Origin: an uncultured Cellvibrionales bacterium
GTDB taxonomy: Bacteria > Pseudomonadota > Gammaproteobacteria > Pseudomonadales > UBA7239
Direction: 5' to 3'
Assembly (NCBI GenBank): GCA_937864065.1
Contig: CALMIC010000162.1
Span: 1 to 38,036, forward strand
Length of the DNA stretch: 38,036 nucleotides
Numbering within the stretch: the first letter of the stretch is position 1; every line of letters starts with the position of its first letter. The notes under the pieces were generated by a model. It ran no database searches. It was not told the DNA's origin and saw only the letters and a list, made by a program, of their open reading frames with translations. The translations under genes were made by a program, and so were the position numbers. Of the stretch, positions 9,626-20,454 are shown piece by piece.

Positions 9626-10252
9626 GTGTTCACACGGGAACAATACGCCTTATCATTTGCAGACCGCCCAACCGTGATATTACCTGCCGTGCCCTCCCGT
9701 GCTGTCGCCGGCTTTTGCCTGCTGTTTGCTTCCTGCCTGCTGTGCCTGTCCGGCTGCGAGTCCGTCTCGCAAGCACCGCCGGCCATCCCGGCCACCAGTG
9801 GGTCACCAGCACCGAAACCACTACCCCACCGCGCCGACCACGTCGTGGTGGAGAAAAGCAAGCGTTTGCTAACCCTCTACCATAATAACCAGCCATTCCT
9901 GACCCAGAAGATCGCCCTCGGCCGCAACCCGGTCGGCGCCAAGACCTGCTCCGGTGACTACAAGACCCCCGAGGGACGTTACACGGTGACAGGACGCAAT
10001 CCCGCTTCGCACTATTACCGCTCCCTGCGACTGTCGTACCCTAATGCCAGCGATATTGCCAAGGCACGCAAGCAGGGCTGCAGTCCCGGCGGCAACATCG
10101 CGATCCATGGCCTGGAAAACGGCTATGAGTGGGTCGGCCGCACACACCGCGATGCCGACTGGACCAACGGCTGTATTGCCGTCACCAACCAGGAGATGGA
10201 CCAGCTGTGGCGCCTGATACCCAACGGAACCCCGGTGGAGATACGCCCTTGA
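9626..10252 (+). CDS. L,D-transpeptidase (YkuD) lipoprotein
   Basis: Lipobox-like CLSGC after hydrophobic segment; YkuD-type GGNIAIHGLENG...DWTNGCIAVTNQEMDQLW. Exact start uncertain. Confidence 0.85.
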   Translation: MFTREQYALSFADRPTVILPAVPSRAVAGFCLLFASCLLCLSGCESVSQAPPAIPATSGSPAPKPLPHRADHVVVEKSKRLLTLYHNNQPFLTQKIALGRNPVGAKTCSGDYKTPEGRYTVTGRNPASHYYRSLRLSYPNASDIAKARKQGCSPGGNIAIHGLENGYEWVGRTHRDADWTNGCIAVTNQEMDQLWRLIPNGTPVEIRP

Positions 10253-11208
10253 TACACCATCACAAACCATTGCGGCGCATGGTACTGGCCTTGTCCCTGC
10301 TGGCCAGCGGGACACTGCACGCTGCCGTATTCCCGCTACCCATGGAAGGGGAGTCGCTGGTCGGCCGCGAGCGGATGGTCACCGCCCGCCATGAGGACAC
10401 ACTGGTCGACATCGCGCGCGCCAATGATCTCGGCTTCGACGAGATCGTCAACGCCAACCCGGCCGTGGATACCTGGTTGCCGCGAGCCGGCACACCGGTG
10501 GTGCTGCCGCACCTGTACCTGCTGCCGGATGCACCCCGCCAGGGTATCGTCATCAATGTCGCGGAAATGCGGCTCTACTACTACCCCAAGCCGGCGAAGG
10601 GTGAAAGCGCGGTCGTGGAGAGCTACCCGATCAGTATCGGCCGCAGCGACTGGAACACCCCGCTCGTCACCACCAAGGTCACCCGCAAGGTCGTTGACCC
10701 GGTCTGGTACCCGCCGGCCTCGCTGAAGCGCGAACGCCTGCAACAGGGTGACCCGCCGCTGCCCGACGTGGTTCACCCGGGGCCGGACAACCCGCTGGGC
10801 CAGCATGCACTCTACCTGGGTACGCCGTCTTACCTGATCCACGGCACCAACAAGGAATACGGCATCGGCATGCAGGTCACCCACGGTTGCATGCGCCTGT
10901 ACCCCGAGGACATCCGGCACCTCTACGAAACCGTGCCGGTCGGCACGCCGGTGCGCATTGTCAACCAGCCGTACAAGGTCGGCTGGAGCGAGGGGGTGCT
11001 GTATGTGGAGGTGCATCCCTGGCTGGAAGGCACCCCGGACAGCCAGAAGCAGGATACCCGCCAGCTGATCCGGCTGGTGGAGAAGAATCTTGTCGAATAC
11101 ATGGATTACCCGGTGGACTGGCAGGCCGTCGAACAGGCCCGCATCGAGGCCACTGGCCTGCCGGTCGCCGTCGGGCCGACCGTCACCCCGATCAACCTGT
11201 CCCCCTGA
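10249..11208 (+). CDS. L,D-transpeptidase, ErfK/YbiS type
   Basis: LysM-like N-terminus (DTLVDIARANDLGFDEIVNANPAVDTWLPRAGTPVVLP) and catalytic YLIHGTNKEYGIGMQVTHGCMRLYPEDI. Start TTG 10249 or ATG 10279. Confidence 0.92.
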   Translation: MIHHHKPLRRMVLALSLLASGTLHAAVFPLPMEGESLVGRERMVTARHEDTLVDIARANDLGFDEIVNANPAVDTWLPRAGTPVVLPHLYLLPDAPRQGIVINVAEMRLYYYPKPAKGESAVVESYPISIGRSDWNTPLVTTKVTRKVVDPVWYPPASLKRERLQQGDPPLPDVVHPGPDNPLGQHALYLGTPSYLIHGTNKEYGIGMQVTHGCMRLYPEDIRHLYETVPVGTPVRIVNQPYKVGWSEGVLYVEVHPWLEGTPDSQKQDTRQLIRLVEKNLVEYMDYPVDWQAVEQARIEATGLPVAVGPTVTPINLSP

Positions 11209-11231
11209 CCCGCATCCCTGCTGGCGGGCAT

Positions 11232-11265
11232 AAAAAAACCCGCGGCCCGGGAGGGCAGCGGGTTT
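11232..11265 (-). terminator. Rho-independent terminator for the Lpp-like gene
   Basis: Stem AAACCCGC (11236-11243) / GCGGGTTT (11258-11265); A7 run at 11232-11238 gives a U-tract on the minus strand. Confidence 0.75.
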
Positions 11266-11302
11266 CCTGTCACCGTCGAAAGACGGCCTGGGAGTCCAGG
11301 TC

Positions 11303-11542
11303 TTACTTGTACATGGACTTCTTGAAGGCGCGGTCGATCTTGGTGTTGGCATCGTCAGCAGACTGCTTGGCTTCGTCAGCGGTTTGCTGGGCGGCAGCGG
11401 CAGCAGCCTTGGCTTCGTCAGCAGTGCGCTGGGCAGCGGCTGCTTCTTCACGTACCGCTTCCAGGTCATTCTGGCTGGCACAACCGGCGGCCAGCACGAG
11501 GGTGGCAGCAACAACAGAGGCTTTCAACAGAGTGGCTTTCAT
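11303..11542 (-). CDS. Lpp/OprI-like murein lipoprotein
   Basis: MKATLLKASVVAATLVLAAGC lipobox; alanine-zipper heptads; C-terminal SMYK with terminal Lys. Start ATG at 11542 inside the longer ORF. Confidence 0.88.
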   Translation of the reverse strand: MKATLLKASVVAATLVLAAGCASQNDLEAVREEAAAAQRTADEAKAAAAAAQQTADEAKQSADDANTKIDRAFKKSMYK

Positions 11543-11667
11543 CAGAGGCTCCCTTTGATCGGAAAAAACACAGTAAAAACAGAAGGCAGGATTAGAACCA
11601 TCCTCCCTGCCCGTGAGGACCAAATAAGGCTAGCACAAAATTTCCGTCAGGGGTTGATAAAGGACAA

Positions 11668-12684
11668 TCATTCCGGCAACAGGCCGCGCTGCTGTAAATG
11701 CAGCAGCATACGCCCGGCGGCAAAGGCATTGCCCTGCTCGTTGAGGTGCGGGTCATCGCGGAACGTGAGCGGATACTGGCCTGCCTGGCGGAAGTCATCC
11801 AGCAGCGCTATCACCGGATAGGGCTTTTGCGCCGCCACCCCGGCAAAATAGCGGAACGGTTCCAGCAGGTAGGGGCCGTCCAGCGGGTACTGGTCGCGCT
11901 CCCAGTTGTCGGGTGCCTCGCGCGGGTTGAACTGGAAGTGGCGGGGCAACACAAACAACACGAACGGCACCCGGAGCTCATCCCGGCAATAGGCATGGAT
12001 CGCATCGACATTCGCCATGAGCTCATCGAAATAGGGCAGGGTCTCGGCCAGCGGTCGCTCCACGATGAAAAAATGCCGACCGGGCACCCCGAAAGCCAGG
12101 CGGGCCAACCACTCCGATTGCCAGGCGCTTTGGTTGGCAAGGCTCAGCAACTGCGTGATAGCCGGCAGGTAGTGCCCCAAGCGAAAGCCATAACGCCGCT
12201 CGAGGATGTTGCGGTACAGCCTGTCGTCGAAGATGTCGGTCATGTCGACCGTCAGCACCACCAGGTCTGGCCGGTATTTCGCCCCGATATCGCGCAACAG
12301 TCTGCCTGACAGCAGTGGCGAGGACGACACCCAGCCGAAATTGACCGCATGCAGGCTGGTGTGGCCCGCGGCGTGGGCCTGTTTCTCGAACTGCGCCGGC
12401 AGGGTCTTGCCCTGCAGCACGCGCCAGCCATAGGTGAACGAGTCGCCAAGGAACAGCACATTGAAGCCGGCATCGGTGAAGGCCTCTGCCTCATGTTCGG
12501 CGCGGATGCCATCCCGGTTGACGTTGTCATGGTAAGCAGGGGTCATGCGGTGGTCGGGATTGCCGACAATGTTGCGCTCCTGCCAGGGCTGGAAATAGAG
12601 CACTCGCAAGCCGTACTCAAGCAACAGCACACTGGCCACCAGTGACAGGCCCACCAGCAGCAGCGACAACAGCGTGTTTCTCAT
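11668..12684 (-). CDS. Membrane-anchored SGNH/GDSL hydrolase-like protein
   Basis: N-terminal TM (MRNTLLSLLLVGLSLVASVLLLEYGLRVLYF), block I FLGDSFTYGW, C-terminal DDPHLNEQGN. Confidence 0.8.
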   Translation of the reverse strand: MRNTLLSLLLVGLSLVASVLLLEYGLRVLYFQPWQERNIVGNPDHRMTPAYHDNVNRDGIRAEHEAEAFTDAGFNVLFLGDSFTYGWRVLQGKTLPAQFEKQAHAAGHTSLHAVNFGWVSSSPLLSGRLLRDIGAKYRPDLVVLTVDMTDIFDDRLYRNILERRYGFRLGHYLPAITQLLSLANQSAWQSEWLARLAFGVPGRHFFIVERPLAETLPYFDELMANVDAIHAYCRDELRVPFVLFVLPRHFQFNPREAPDNWERDQYPLDGPYLLEPFRYFAGVAAQKPYPVIALLDDFRQAGQYPLTFRDDPHLNEQGNAFAAGRMLLHLQQRGLLPE

Positions 12685-12795
12685 GTATCGATCCCGGCGG
12701 GTGGCTGCGCCGAGCATAGCGTGCTGCACCCTGCCCGTCGACAGCGGTGTGCTACACTGCGGCGGTTTTTCACCTGATGGCCTGCCCGAATCGTA

Positions 12796-14178
12796 ATGCT
12801 TGACTGGATAAAAAGCCGCGTCGCCCGTGTCACCCGGCCTGGCAAGGGGCCTGTCGCCAACAACAAACCGGTCGCGGTCGTGCTGCCGCCGGCACAGCAC
12901 GGCATCCCGGAAGAGAAAATCAGCACCAATGCGCTGCGTGTGCTCGACCGCCTGCACGAGGCTGGCTACGAGGCACATATTGTCGGCGGCGGCGTGCGCG
13001 ATCTGCTGCTGGGCCTACGGCCGAAAGATTTTGATGTCGCGACCAATGCCACGCCGGAACAGGTGCGCCAGGTCTTCCGGAACTCGCGCATCATCGGCCG
13101 CCGCTTCCGCATCGTGCACGTGCTGTTCGGCCGCGATGTCATCGAAGTCACCACCTATCGCGGCCACCACAGCAATGCGGAGGATCAGTCACAGGGCGAG
13201 GTGCATGACAGCGGTTTGCTGTTGCGTGACAACGTCTACGGCACCATCGAGGAAGACGCTGTGCGGCGCGATTTCACGGTCAATGCGCTGTACTACGGTG
13301 TCGACGGCAATGTGCGCGATTTCTGCAACGGCATGCGCGATATCGGTTTGCGCCGCATCCACATCATCGGCGACCCGGAGACACGCTACCGCGAGGATCC
13401 GGTGCGCATGCTGCGCGCCGTGCGCCTCGCCGCCAAGCTCGACTTCACACTGGAAAAGCACACGGCAGCGCCCATTGCCCGGCTGGCGACCCTGCTGAAT
13501 GACATCTCCAACGCGCGCTTGTTCGACGAGATGGTCAAGCTATTCATGGCAGGCAGTGCCGTGAAAACCTATGAACTGATGATTGAGCACCAGCTGTTCC
13601 AGGTGCTGTTTCCCGGCCCGGCCCGCCTGTTGCAACCGGGCAACTACAGCGACCGGCTGATCCGCCAGGCGTTGGCCAACACCGACACCCGCATCCGCAA
13701 TGACCAGCGCGTGACGCCGGCCTTCCTCTGTGCCGCCATCCTGTGGCCTGCGCTGCAGCAACAACAGCAACACGCCCAACACGGCGGCTTGCCACCTTAT
13801 GAGGCGCTGCAGAAAGCCGCCCAGAAAGTGATCAGCGAACAGGTCAAGCGCATCGGCATTCCCAAGCGATTCTCACAGCCGATGCAGGAAATATGGGAAT
13901 TGCAATGGCAGCTCACGCGCCGCCAGGGCGGACGCGCAGAACGCATGCTGGAGCACCCGCGTTTCCGCGCAGCCTATGATTTCCTGCTGTTGCGTGAACA
14001 GGCCGGTGAGGACCTGCAAGGCCTCGGCCAGTGGTGGACCGACTTCCAGGCGGCCGAGGGCAACGAACGAGAGCGGCTGCAGCGGGAGCTGGGCCGGACG
14101 GAAGGGTCGTCGCGCAGCGGCCGGCGCCGGCGCGGCGGGCGCAACCGCGGCGGCAACCGCGCACCGCAACAACACTGA
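12796..14178 (+). CDS. pcnB: Poly(A) polymerase I
   Basis: AHIVGGGVRDLLLGLRPKDFDVATNATPEQVRQVFRNSRIIGRRFRIVHV...; Arg/Gly-rich basic C-terminus; followed by folK. Confidence 0.95.
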   Translation: MLDWIKSRVARVTRPGKGPVANNKPVAVVLPPAQHGIPEEKISTNALRVLDRLHEAGYEAHIVGGGVRDLLLGLRPKDFDVATNATPEQVRQVFRNSRIIGRRFRIVHVLFGRDVIEVTTYRGHHSNAEDQSQGEVHDSGLLLRDNVYGTIEEDAVRRDFTVNALYYGVDGNVRDFCNGMRDIGLRRIHIIGDPETRYREDPVRMLRAVRLAAKLDFTLEKHTAAPIARLATLLNDISNARLFDEMVKLFMAGSAVKTYELMIEHQLFQVLFPGPARLLQPGNYSDRLIRQALANTDTRIRNDQRVTPAFLCAAILWPALQQQQQHAQHGGLPPYEALQKAAQKVISEQVKRIGIPKRFSQPMQEIWELQWQLTRRQGGRAERMLEHPRFRAAYDFLLLREQAGEDLQGLGQWWTDFQAAEGNERERLQRELGRTEGSSRSGRRRRGGRNRGGNRAPQQH

Positions 14179-14187
14179 ACCCGGCCG

Positions 14188-14715
14188 ATGCCAGCACCGG
14201 CAGTCACGGCCTACATCGGCATCGGCAGCAACCTCGCCCATCCGCGCCAGCAGGTGCAGCGGGCCGTGGAAGCCCTGAAAGCCATCCCCGCCTCCCGCTT
14301 GCTGGCCGTATCACCCTGGTACGGTAGCCATCCGGTCGGGGGTCCGGCCGGACAACCCGACTACCTCAACGGTGTCGCCTGCCTGCAGACTCGCCTCGCC
14401 CCCCTGGCCTTGCTGGATGCCCTGCAAGCTATCGAACAACAGCAAGGCAGGGTACGCCACACGCGCTGGGGCGCCCGCACCCTGGATCTCGACCTGTTGC
14501 TGTACGGTAACGACATCATCGACAGTGAGCGCCTCTCCGTGCCGCACCCGCGCCTGGCCGAACGCGCCTTCGTGCTGGTGCCGCTGGCAGACCTGGCACC
14601 CACACTCCAGCTTCCCAACGGGTGCAGTGTTGCGTCATTATTGGGGCAGACTGCCACCACCGGCCTATGGCCTGTGGCTGGCTGCCATTCCGACAACGAC
14701 ACGCCGCAGCGATGA
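14188..14715 (+). CDS. folK: 2-amino-4-hydroxy-6-hydroxymethyldihydropteridine pyrophosphokinase
   Basis: AYIGIGSNLAHPRQQVQRAVEAL...RWGARTLDLDLLLYGNDIIDSERLSVPHPRLAERAFVLVPLADLAP. Confidence 0.95.
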   Translation: MPAPAVTAYIGIGSNLAHPRQQVQRAVEALKAIPASRLLAVSPWYGSHPVGGPAGQPDYLNGVACLQTRLAPLALLDALQAIEQQQGRVRHTRWGARTLDLDLLLYGNDIIDSERLSVPHPRLAERAFVLVPLADLAPTLQLPNGCSVASLLGQTATTGLWPVAGCHSDNDTPQR

Positions 14716-15395
14716 CTGACGATCCTTTCGACAACCTGCATTTCGATTTCGAGGGCCGCACACTGCCGCGCTTCGTGGCGGTGGAGGGCAACATCGGCGT
14801 CGGCAAGACCACGCTCGCCAGGCGGCTGGCCAGCACCTTCAATTACGAAACGCTGCTGGAATCGGCTGAGGACAACCCGTTCCTCGAGCGCTTCTACCAG
14901 GACCGCAAGCGCAATGCGCTGCCTACCCAACTGTACTTCCTGTTCCAGCGCAGCCAGCAGTTCCGCGAACTGCGCCAGGGCGACATGTTCTCGCCATTGC
15001 GCGTGGCTGACTTCCTGATCAACAAGGATCCGCTGTTTGCCCGCATCACGCTGGACGACGACGAGTTCGGCCTCTACAAGAAAGTCTATGACCAGCTGAT
15101 CATCGATGCGCCCAAGCCCGACCTCGTGGTCTACCTGCAGGCACCGGTCGATGTACTGCTGAAGCGCATCCGCCAGCGAGGCGTGGTGGCCGAGCAGCGC
15201 ATCGAGCAAGACTACCTGCAACAGCTGAACGATGCCTACACGCAGCTGTTCCACTACTACAGCGATGCCCCGCTGCTGATCGTCAATGCCACGGAAATCG
15301 ACCTGGCCAACAACCCGCAGCACTACCGCCAGCTGGTCGATTACCTGCTGACGATCCGCAACGGCCGCCACTACTACAACCCGGCTACGATCTGA
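14712..15395 (+). CDS. Deoxynucleoside kinase (dGK/dAK family)
   Basis: [21 protein letters not shown]-loop; [17 protein letters not shown]; start ATG 14712 overlaps folK stop. Confidence 0.9.
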   Translation: MTDDPFDNLHFDFEGRTLPRFVAVEGNIGVGKTTLARRLASTFNYETLLESAEDNPFLERFYQDRKRNALPTQLYFLFQRSQQFRELRQGDMFSPLRVADFLINKDPLFARITLDDDEFGLYKKVYDQLIIDAPKPDLVVYLQAPVDVLLKRIRQRGVVAEQRIEQDYLQQLNDAYTQLFHYYSDAPLLIVNATEIDLANNPQHYRQLVDYLLTIRNGRHYYNPATI

Positions 15396-15411
15396 GTCGG
15401 CAGGAATCGCG

Positions 15412-16838
<1,427 letters not shown>

Positions 16839-16849
16839 CAGCCGGCACC

Positions 16850-17533
16850 ATGCAGGCGCTGCACGCATCGCTGCAGGCCCGGGCAAGGCAGGCCCTGCGC
16901 GCCGCCCGGCTGGAGCCACTAGCACTGCCGCAATGCCCCACTGTCCGCCTGTACCTGCTGAATGCCGATTTTTCCAGCGCCGCGCTGTCACCGGCCGAAA
17001 TCGAGGCCGCCATGCACATGCCCTGCTACTGGCTGTTCTGCTGGGCCAGCGGCCAGGTGCTGGCCCGCCATATCCTCGAACACCCGGACACCGTACGCGG
17101 CAAGGCAGTCGCGGATTTTGGGGCCGGTTCCGGGGTGGTGGCGATTGCCTGCGCCCTGGCCGGTGCCAGAACGGTCTACGCCTGCGACATCGACCCCGAC
17201 TCCCGTGACGCCTGCGAACTCAACGCACGGCTGAACGGGGTGCACCTGCAGGTGGTCAGCACACTGGACGAAATAGCCGAGCCGCTGGATCTGGTCGCCG
17301 TCGCCGACGTGCTGTACGACCGCGACAACCTGCCGCTGCTACCCCTGTTCCTGCGCCATGCGCCGCAGGTGCTGCTGGCCGACTCGCGCCTGCGCAACAT
17401 GCCCGACACCAGCTACCGGCTGCTGGGCGAATACGATTCGTGCACCCTGCCCGACCTCGACGAGCATGCAGAATTCCGCCGCGTCAGGATATACGGGGCC
17501 GGCGCTATTGAGGCGCCTGCCGCCTTTGCGTAA
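16850..17533 (+). CDS. Class I SAM methyltransferase, METTL20/nicotinamide N-methyltransferase-like
   Basis: VADFGAGSGVVAIACALAGARTVYACDIDP (SAM motif I) ... LDLVAVADVLYDRDNLPLL. Confidence 0.75.
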   Translation: MQALHASLQARARQALRAARLEPLALPQCPTVRLYLLNADFSSAALSPAEIEAAMHMPCYWLFCWASGQVLARHILEHPDTVRGKAVADFGAGSGVVAIACALAGARTVYACDIDPDSRDACELNARLNGVHLQVVSTLDEIAEPLDLVAVADVLYDRDNLPLLPLFLRHAPQVLLADSRLRNMPDTSYRLLGEYDSCTLPDLDEHAEFRRVRIYGAGAIEAPAAFA

Positions 17534-17599
17534 ACTGGCAGGCCGTATTGGCGCCGGGCTCGTCCCAGCACCTTCCCTGCAACACACCAAGGTCACACC

Positions 17600-17875
17600 A
17601 TGGCACGCATCACCGTAGAAGACTGTCTCGATCACGTGGAAAACCGCTTTGAACTGGTCATGATCGGCACCAAGCGCGCCCGCCAGCTGGCCGTGAAGGG
17701 TCGCGAGCCGATGGTGCCGTGGGAAAACGACAAACCCACCGTTGTCGCACTGCGAGAGATCGAACTGGGCCTGGTCACGCCGGAAGTCCTTGAAGAGCAG
17801 CCGGAAGACCGCTTCAAGCACCTGGCCGAACAGGCGTTCGAGAACGTGCACGCGCCGGAAGACGACAACGACTGA
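17600..17875 (+). CDS. rpoZ: RNA polymerase omega subunit
   Basis: [30 protein letters not shown]...[15 protein letters not shown]. Confidence 0.97.
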   Translation: MARITVEDCLDHVENRFELVMIGTKRARQLAVKGREPMVPWENDKPTVVALREIELGLVTPEVLEEQPEDRFKHLAEQAFENVHAPEDDND

Positions 17876-17895
17876 GGCCAGCGGGGGCAGCCTGA

Positions 17896-20025
17896 TTGCA
17901 AGCCATCGATGCTTTCTGTCACAAGCTGTCCTCCTACCTGCCGCCTGCGCACGTCCAGCAGGTGCGCCGCGCCTACTTCTACGCCGAACAGGCCCATGAC
18001 GGCCAGAAACGCCGCAGCGGCGAGCCGTATGTGACCCATCCGCTGGCCGTGGCCGGCATCCTCGCCGACCACCGCCTCGACCACCACAGCCTCATGGCAG
18101 CCCTGCTGCACGATGTCATCGAGGACACCGGCATCCCCAAAGCGGCACTGGCGCAGCAGTTTGGCGACACGGTCGCCGAGCTGGTAGATGGCGTGAGCAA
18201 ACTGACACAGATCGAGTTCAACTCCAAGGCCGAGGCCCAGGCCGAGAATTTCCAGAAAATGACGATGGCGATGGCGAAGGACATCCGCGTCATCCTGGTC
18301 AAGCTGGCCGACCGCCTGCACAACATGCGCACCCTTGGCGTGCTGAAACCGGACAAGCGCCGCCGCATCGCCCGCGAAACGCTCGAGATCTATGCCCCGA
18401 TCGCCAACCGCCTCGGCATGAACAGCCTGCGTGTCGAGTTCCAGGATCTCGGTTTCCAGGCAATGTACCCGATGCGCGCCCGCCGCATTGCCGCTGCCGT
18501 GCGCAATGCCCGCGGCCACCGCAAGGAAATCGTCAGCAAGATCGAGGACAGCATACGCCGCTGCCTCGAACGCGAAGGCCACATAGCGGAAGTCACCGGG
18601 CGGGAAAAGCACCTTTACAGCATCTACCTCAAGATGAAGGCGAAGAAGAAATCCTTCTCCGACATCATGGATGTCTATGCCTTTCGCATCGTGGTCGACA
18701 ACGTCGACAGCTGTTACCGCGTACTCGGTGCCGTGCACAGTCTCTACAAGCCGGTGCACAGCGAGTTCCGCGACTACATCGCCATCCCGAAGGCCAACGG
18801 TTACCAGTCCCTGCACACGGTACTGATCGGCATGCACGGCCTGCCGATCGAGGTGCAGATCCGCACGCGTGAAATGGATGTGGTGGCCGAGAGCGGCATC
18901 GCCTCACACTGGCTGTACAAGAGCAGTGAAGACAACAAGCCGTCCGCGAGCGAAGTGCGGGCGCGCGAGTGGATCAAGGGTCTGCTGGAATTGCAGCAGC
19001 GCGCCGGCAACTCACTGGAATTCATCGAGCACGTAAAAGTCGACCTGTTCCCGGACGAGGTCTATATCTTCACGCCGACCGGCGAGATCATCGAGCTGCC
19101 GGCCGGTGCCACGGCGGTCGATTTTGCCTATGCCGTGCATACCGATGTCGGCAACAGTTGCGTGGCCTGCCGCATCAACCGCCAGCTGGCACCGCTGTCA
19201 CAGCCACTACAAAGCGGCCAGACCGTATCGATCGTCACTGCACCGGGCGCGCAGCCAAACCCTGCCTGGCTCAATTTTGTCACCACCGGCAAGGCGCGCA
19301 GCGCGATCCGCCACTTCCTGAAAACCCAGCGCCATGCAGAATCGATCGAACTCGGCCGCCGACTGCTGGAGAAGGCGCTGCTCGGCATGGGCCAGAACCT
19401 GGCCAGTGTCGAACCGACACGCATGGCCGACATGGTGCAACAGGCCGGCGTCGAGCACTTTGACGATATCCTCGAAGAAATCGGCCTCGGCAATCGTGTG
19501 GCGTATGTCGTCGCCAAGCGCTTGTTGCCGCCGGAGGAACTGCAACCGGCCTCAGGCAGCAAGGGCACGCGGCGCGCGCAGGCACCACTGATGATTGATG
19601 TGGCCGACGGCATGGTGATCAGTTTTGCCAAGTGCTGCCGCCCGATTCCCGGCGACCCGATCGTGGCACACATGAGCGCCGGCCGCGGGCTCGTCGTGCA
19701 TACGGACAATTGCAAGAACATTGCCGAGCTGCGCGAGAATCCCGAGAAGTGCATGATCGTCAACTGGTCGCCGGATGTGAGTGGCGAATTCATTGTCGAC
19801 ATACGCGTCGAGGTCAACAACGAGCGCGGCATCATCGCGCAACTCGCCACCAAGATCACCGAGATGGAAGCCAACATCGACAAGATCGCGCTGGAAGAGA
19901 AAGATGCCGGCTTCAATGTCATCACCCTCTCCATATCCGTGCGCAATCGCATCCATCTGGCCAACATCATGCGCCGCATCCGCACCTTGCGGCCGGTGTT
20001 GCGCACCGTGCGCGTCAAGAACTGA
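17896..20025 (+). CDS. spoT: Bifunctional (p)ppGpp synthetase/hydrolase SpoT
   Basis: HD motif HDVIEDT; synthetase region [31 protein letters not shown]...[19 protein letters not shown] and ACT regions. TTG start at 17896. Confidence 0.96.
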   Translation: MQAIDAFCHKLSSYLPPAHVQQVRRAYFYAEQAHDGQKRRSGEPYVTHPLAVAGILADHRLDHHSLMAALLHDVIEDTGIPKAALAQQFGDTVAELVDGVSKLTQIEFNSKAEAQAENFQKMTMAMAKDIRVILVKLADRLHNMRTLGVLKPDKRRRIARETLEIYAPIANRLGMNSLRVEFQDLGFQAMYPMRARRIAAAVRNARGHRKEIVSKIEDSIRRCLEREGHIAEVTGREKHLYSIYLKMKAKKKSFSDIMDVYAFRIVVDNVDSCYRVLGAVHSLYKPVHSEFRDYIAIPKANGYQSLHTVLIGMHGLPIEVQIRTREMDVVAESGIASHWLYKSSEDNKPSASEVRAREWIKGLLELQQRAGNSLEFIEHVKVDLFPDEVYIFTPTGEIIELPAGATAVDFAYAVHTDVGNSCVACRINRQLAPLSQPLQSGQTVSIVTAPGAQPNPAWLNFVTTGKARSAIRHFLKTQRHAESIELGRRLLEKALLGMGQNLASVEPTRMADMVQQAGVEHFDDILEEIGLGNRVAYVVAKRLLPPEELQPASGSKGTRRAQAPLMIDVADGMVISFAKCCRPIPGDPIVAHMSAGRGLVVHTDNCKNIAELRENPEKCMIVNWSPDVSGEFIVDIRVEVNNERGIIAQLATKITEMEANIDKIALEEKDAGFNVITLSISVRNRIHLANIMRRIRTLRPVLRTVRVKN

Positions 20026-20057
20026 TTCCACTCCATAACATTTTTGCGGATATCACC

Positions 20058-20441
20058 ATGACCAACAAAGCCGTCATCCAGACCGAAAAAGCCCCTGCTG
20101 CGATCGGCACCTACTCGCAGGCGATCAAGGTCAACAACACTGTCTACCTGTCCGGCCAGATCCCGCTGGATCCAGCCACCATGCAACTGGTGGAAGGCGA
20201 CATGCGCGCGCAAGTGGCGCGTGTGTTCGACAACCTCGCCGCCGTTTGCGAAGCCGCCGGTGGCAGCCTGAAAGATATCGTCAAGCTGAATATTTTCCTC
20301 ACCGACCTCGGCCATTTCGCCCTCGTCAACGAAGTGATGGCGACCTACTTCACGCAGCCCTACCCGGCGCGCGCAGCGATCGGCGTGGCCAGCCTCCCGC
20401 GTGGCGCCCAGGTGGAAATGGACGGGATCATGGTCATCTGA
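20058..20441 (+). CDS. ridA: RidA-family reactive intermediate/imine deaminase
   Basis: [31 protein letters not shown]...[19 protein letters not shown]; downstream of spoT. Confidence 0.95.
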   Translation: MTNKAVIQTEKAPAAIGTYSQAIKVNNTVYLSGQIPLDPATMQLVEGDMRAQVARVFDNLAAVCEAAGGSLKDIVKLNIFLTDLGHFALVNEVMATYFTQPYPARAAIGVASLPRGAQVEMDGIMVI

Positions 20442-20454
20442 CGCAGGCAACCGC

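Noticed and set aside
8565-9677. 370-aa plus-strand ORF
   Set aside because: Antisense to PiT and DUF47, His/Arg/Gln-rich shadow frame.
10336-11514. 392-aa minus-strand ORF spanning the L,D-transpeptidase and lpp
   Set aside because: Antisense to the catalytic region of the L,D-transpeptidase and out of frame with the Lpp-like gene; no family resemblance.
11585-11611. Interrupted hairpin GGCAGGAT...ATCCTCCCTGCC upstream of the Lpp-like gene
   Set aside because: Imperfect stem with a bulge; could be a 5' UTR structure but not enough to call a regulatory element.
12753-12758. TACACT -10-like element with extended TG before pcnB
   Set aside because: No convincing -35 at suitable spacing; too weak to list as a promoter.
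17632-18837. 401-aa minus-strand ORF
   Set aside because: Antisense to rpoZ/spoT; no recognisable domain.
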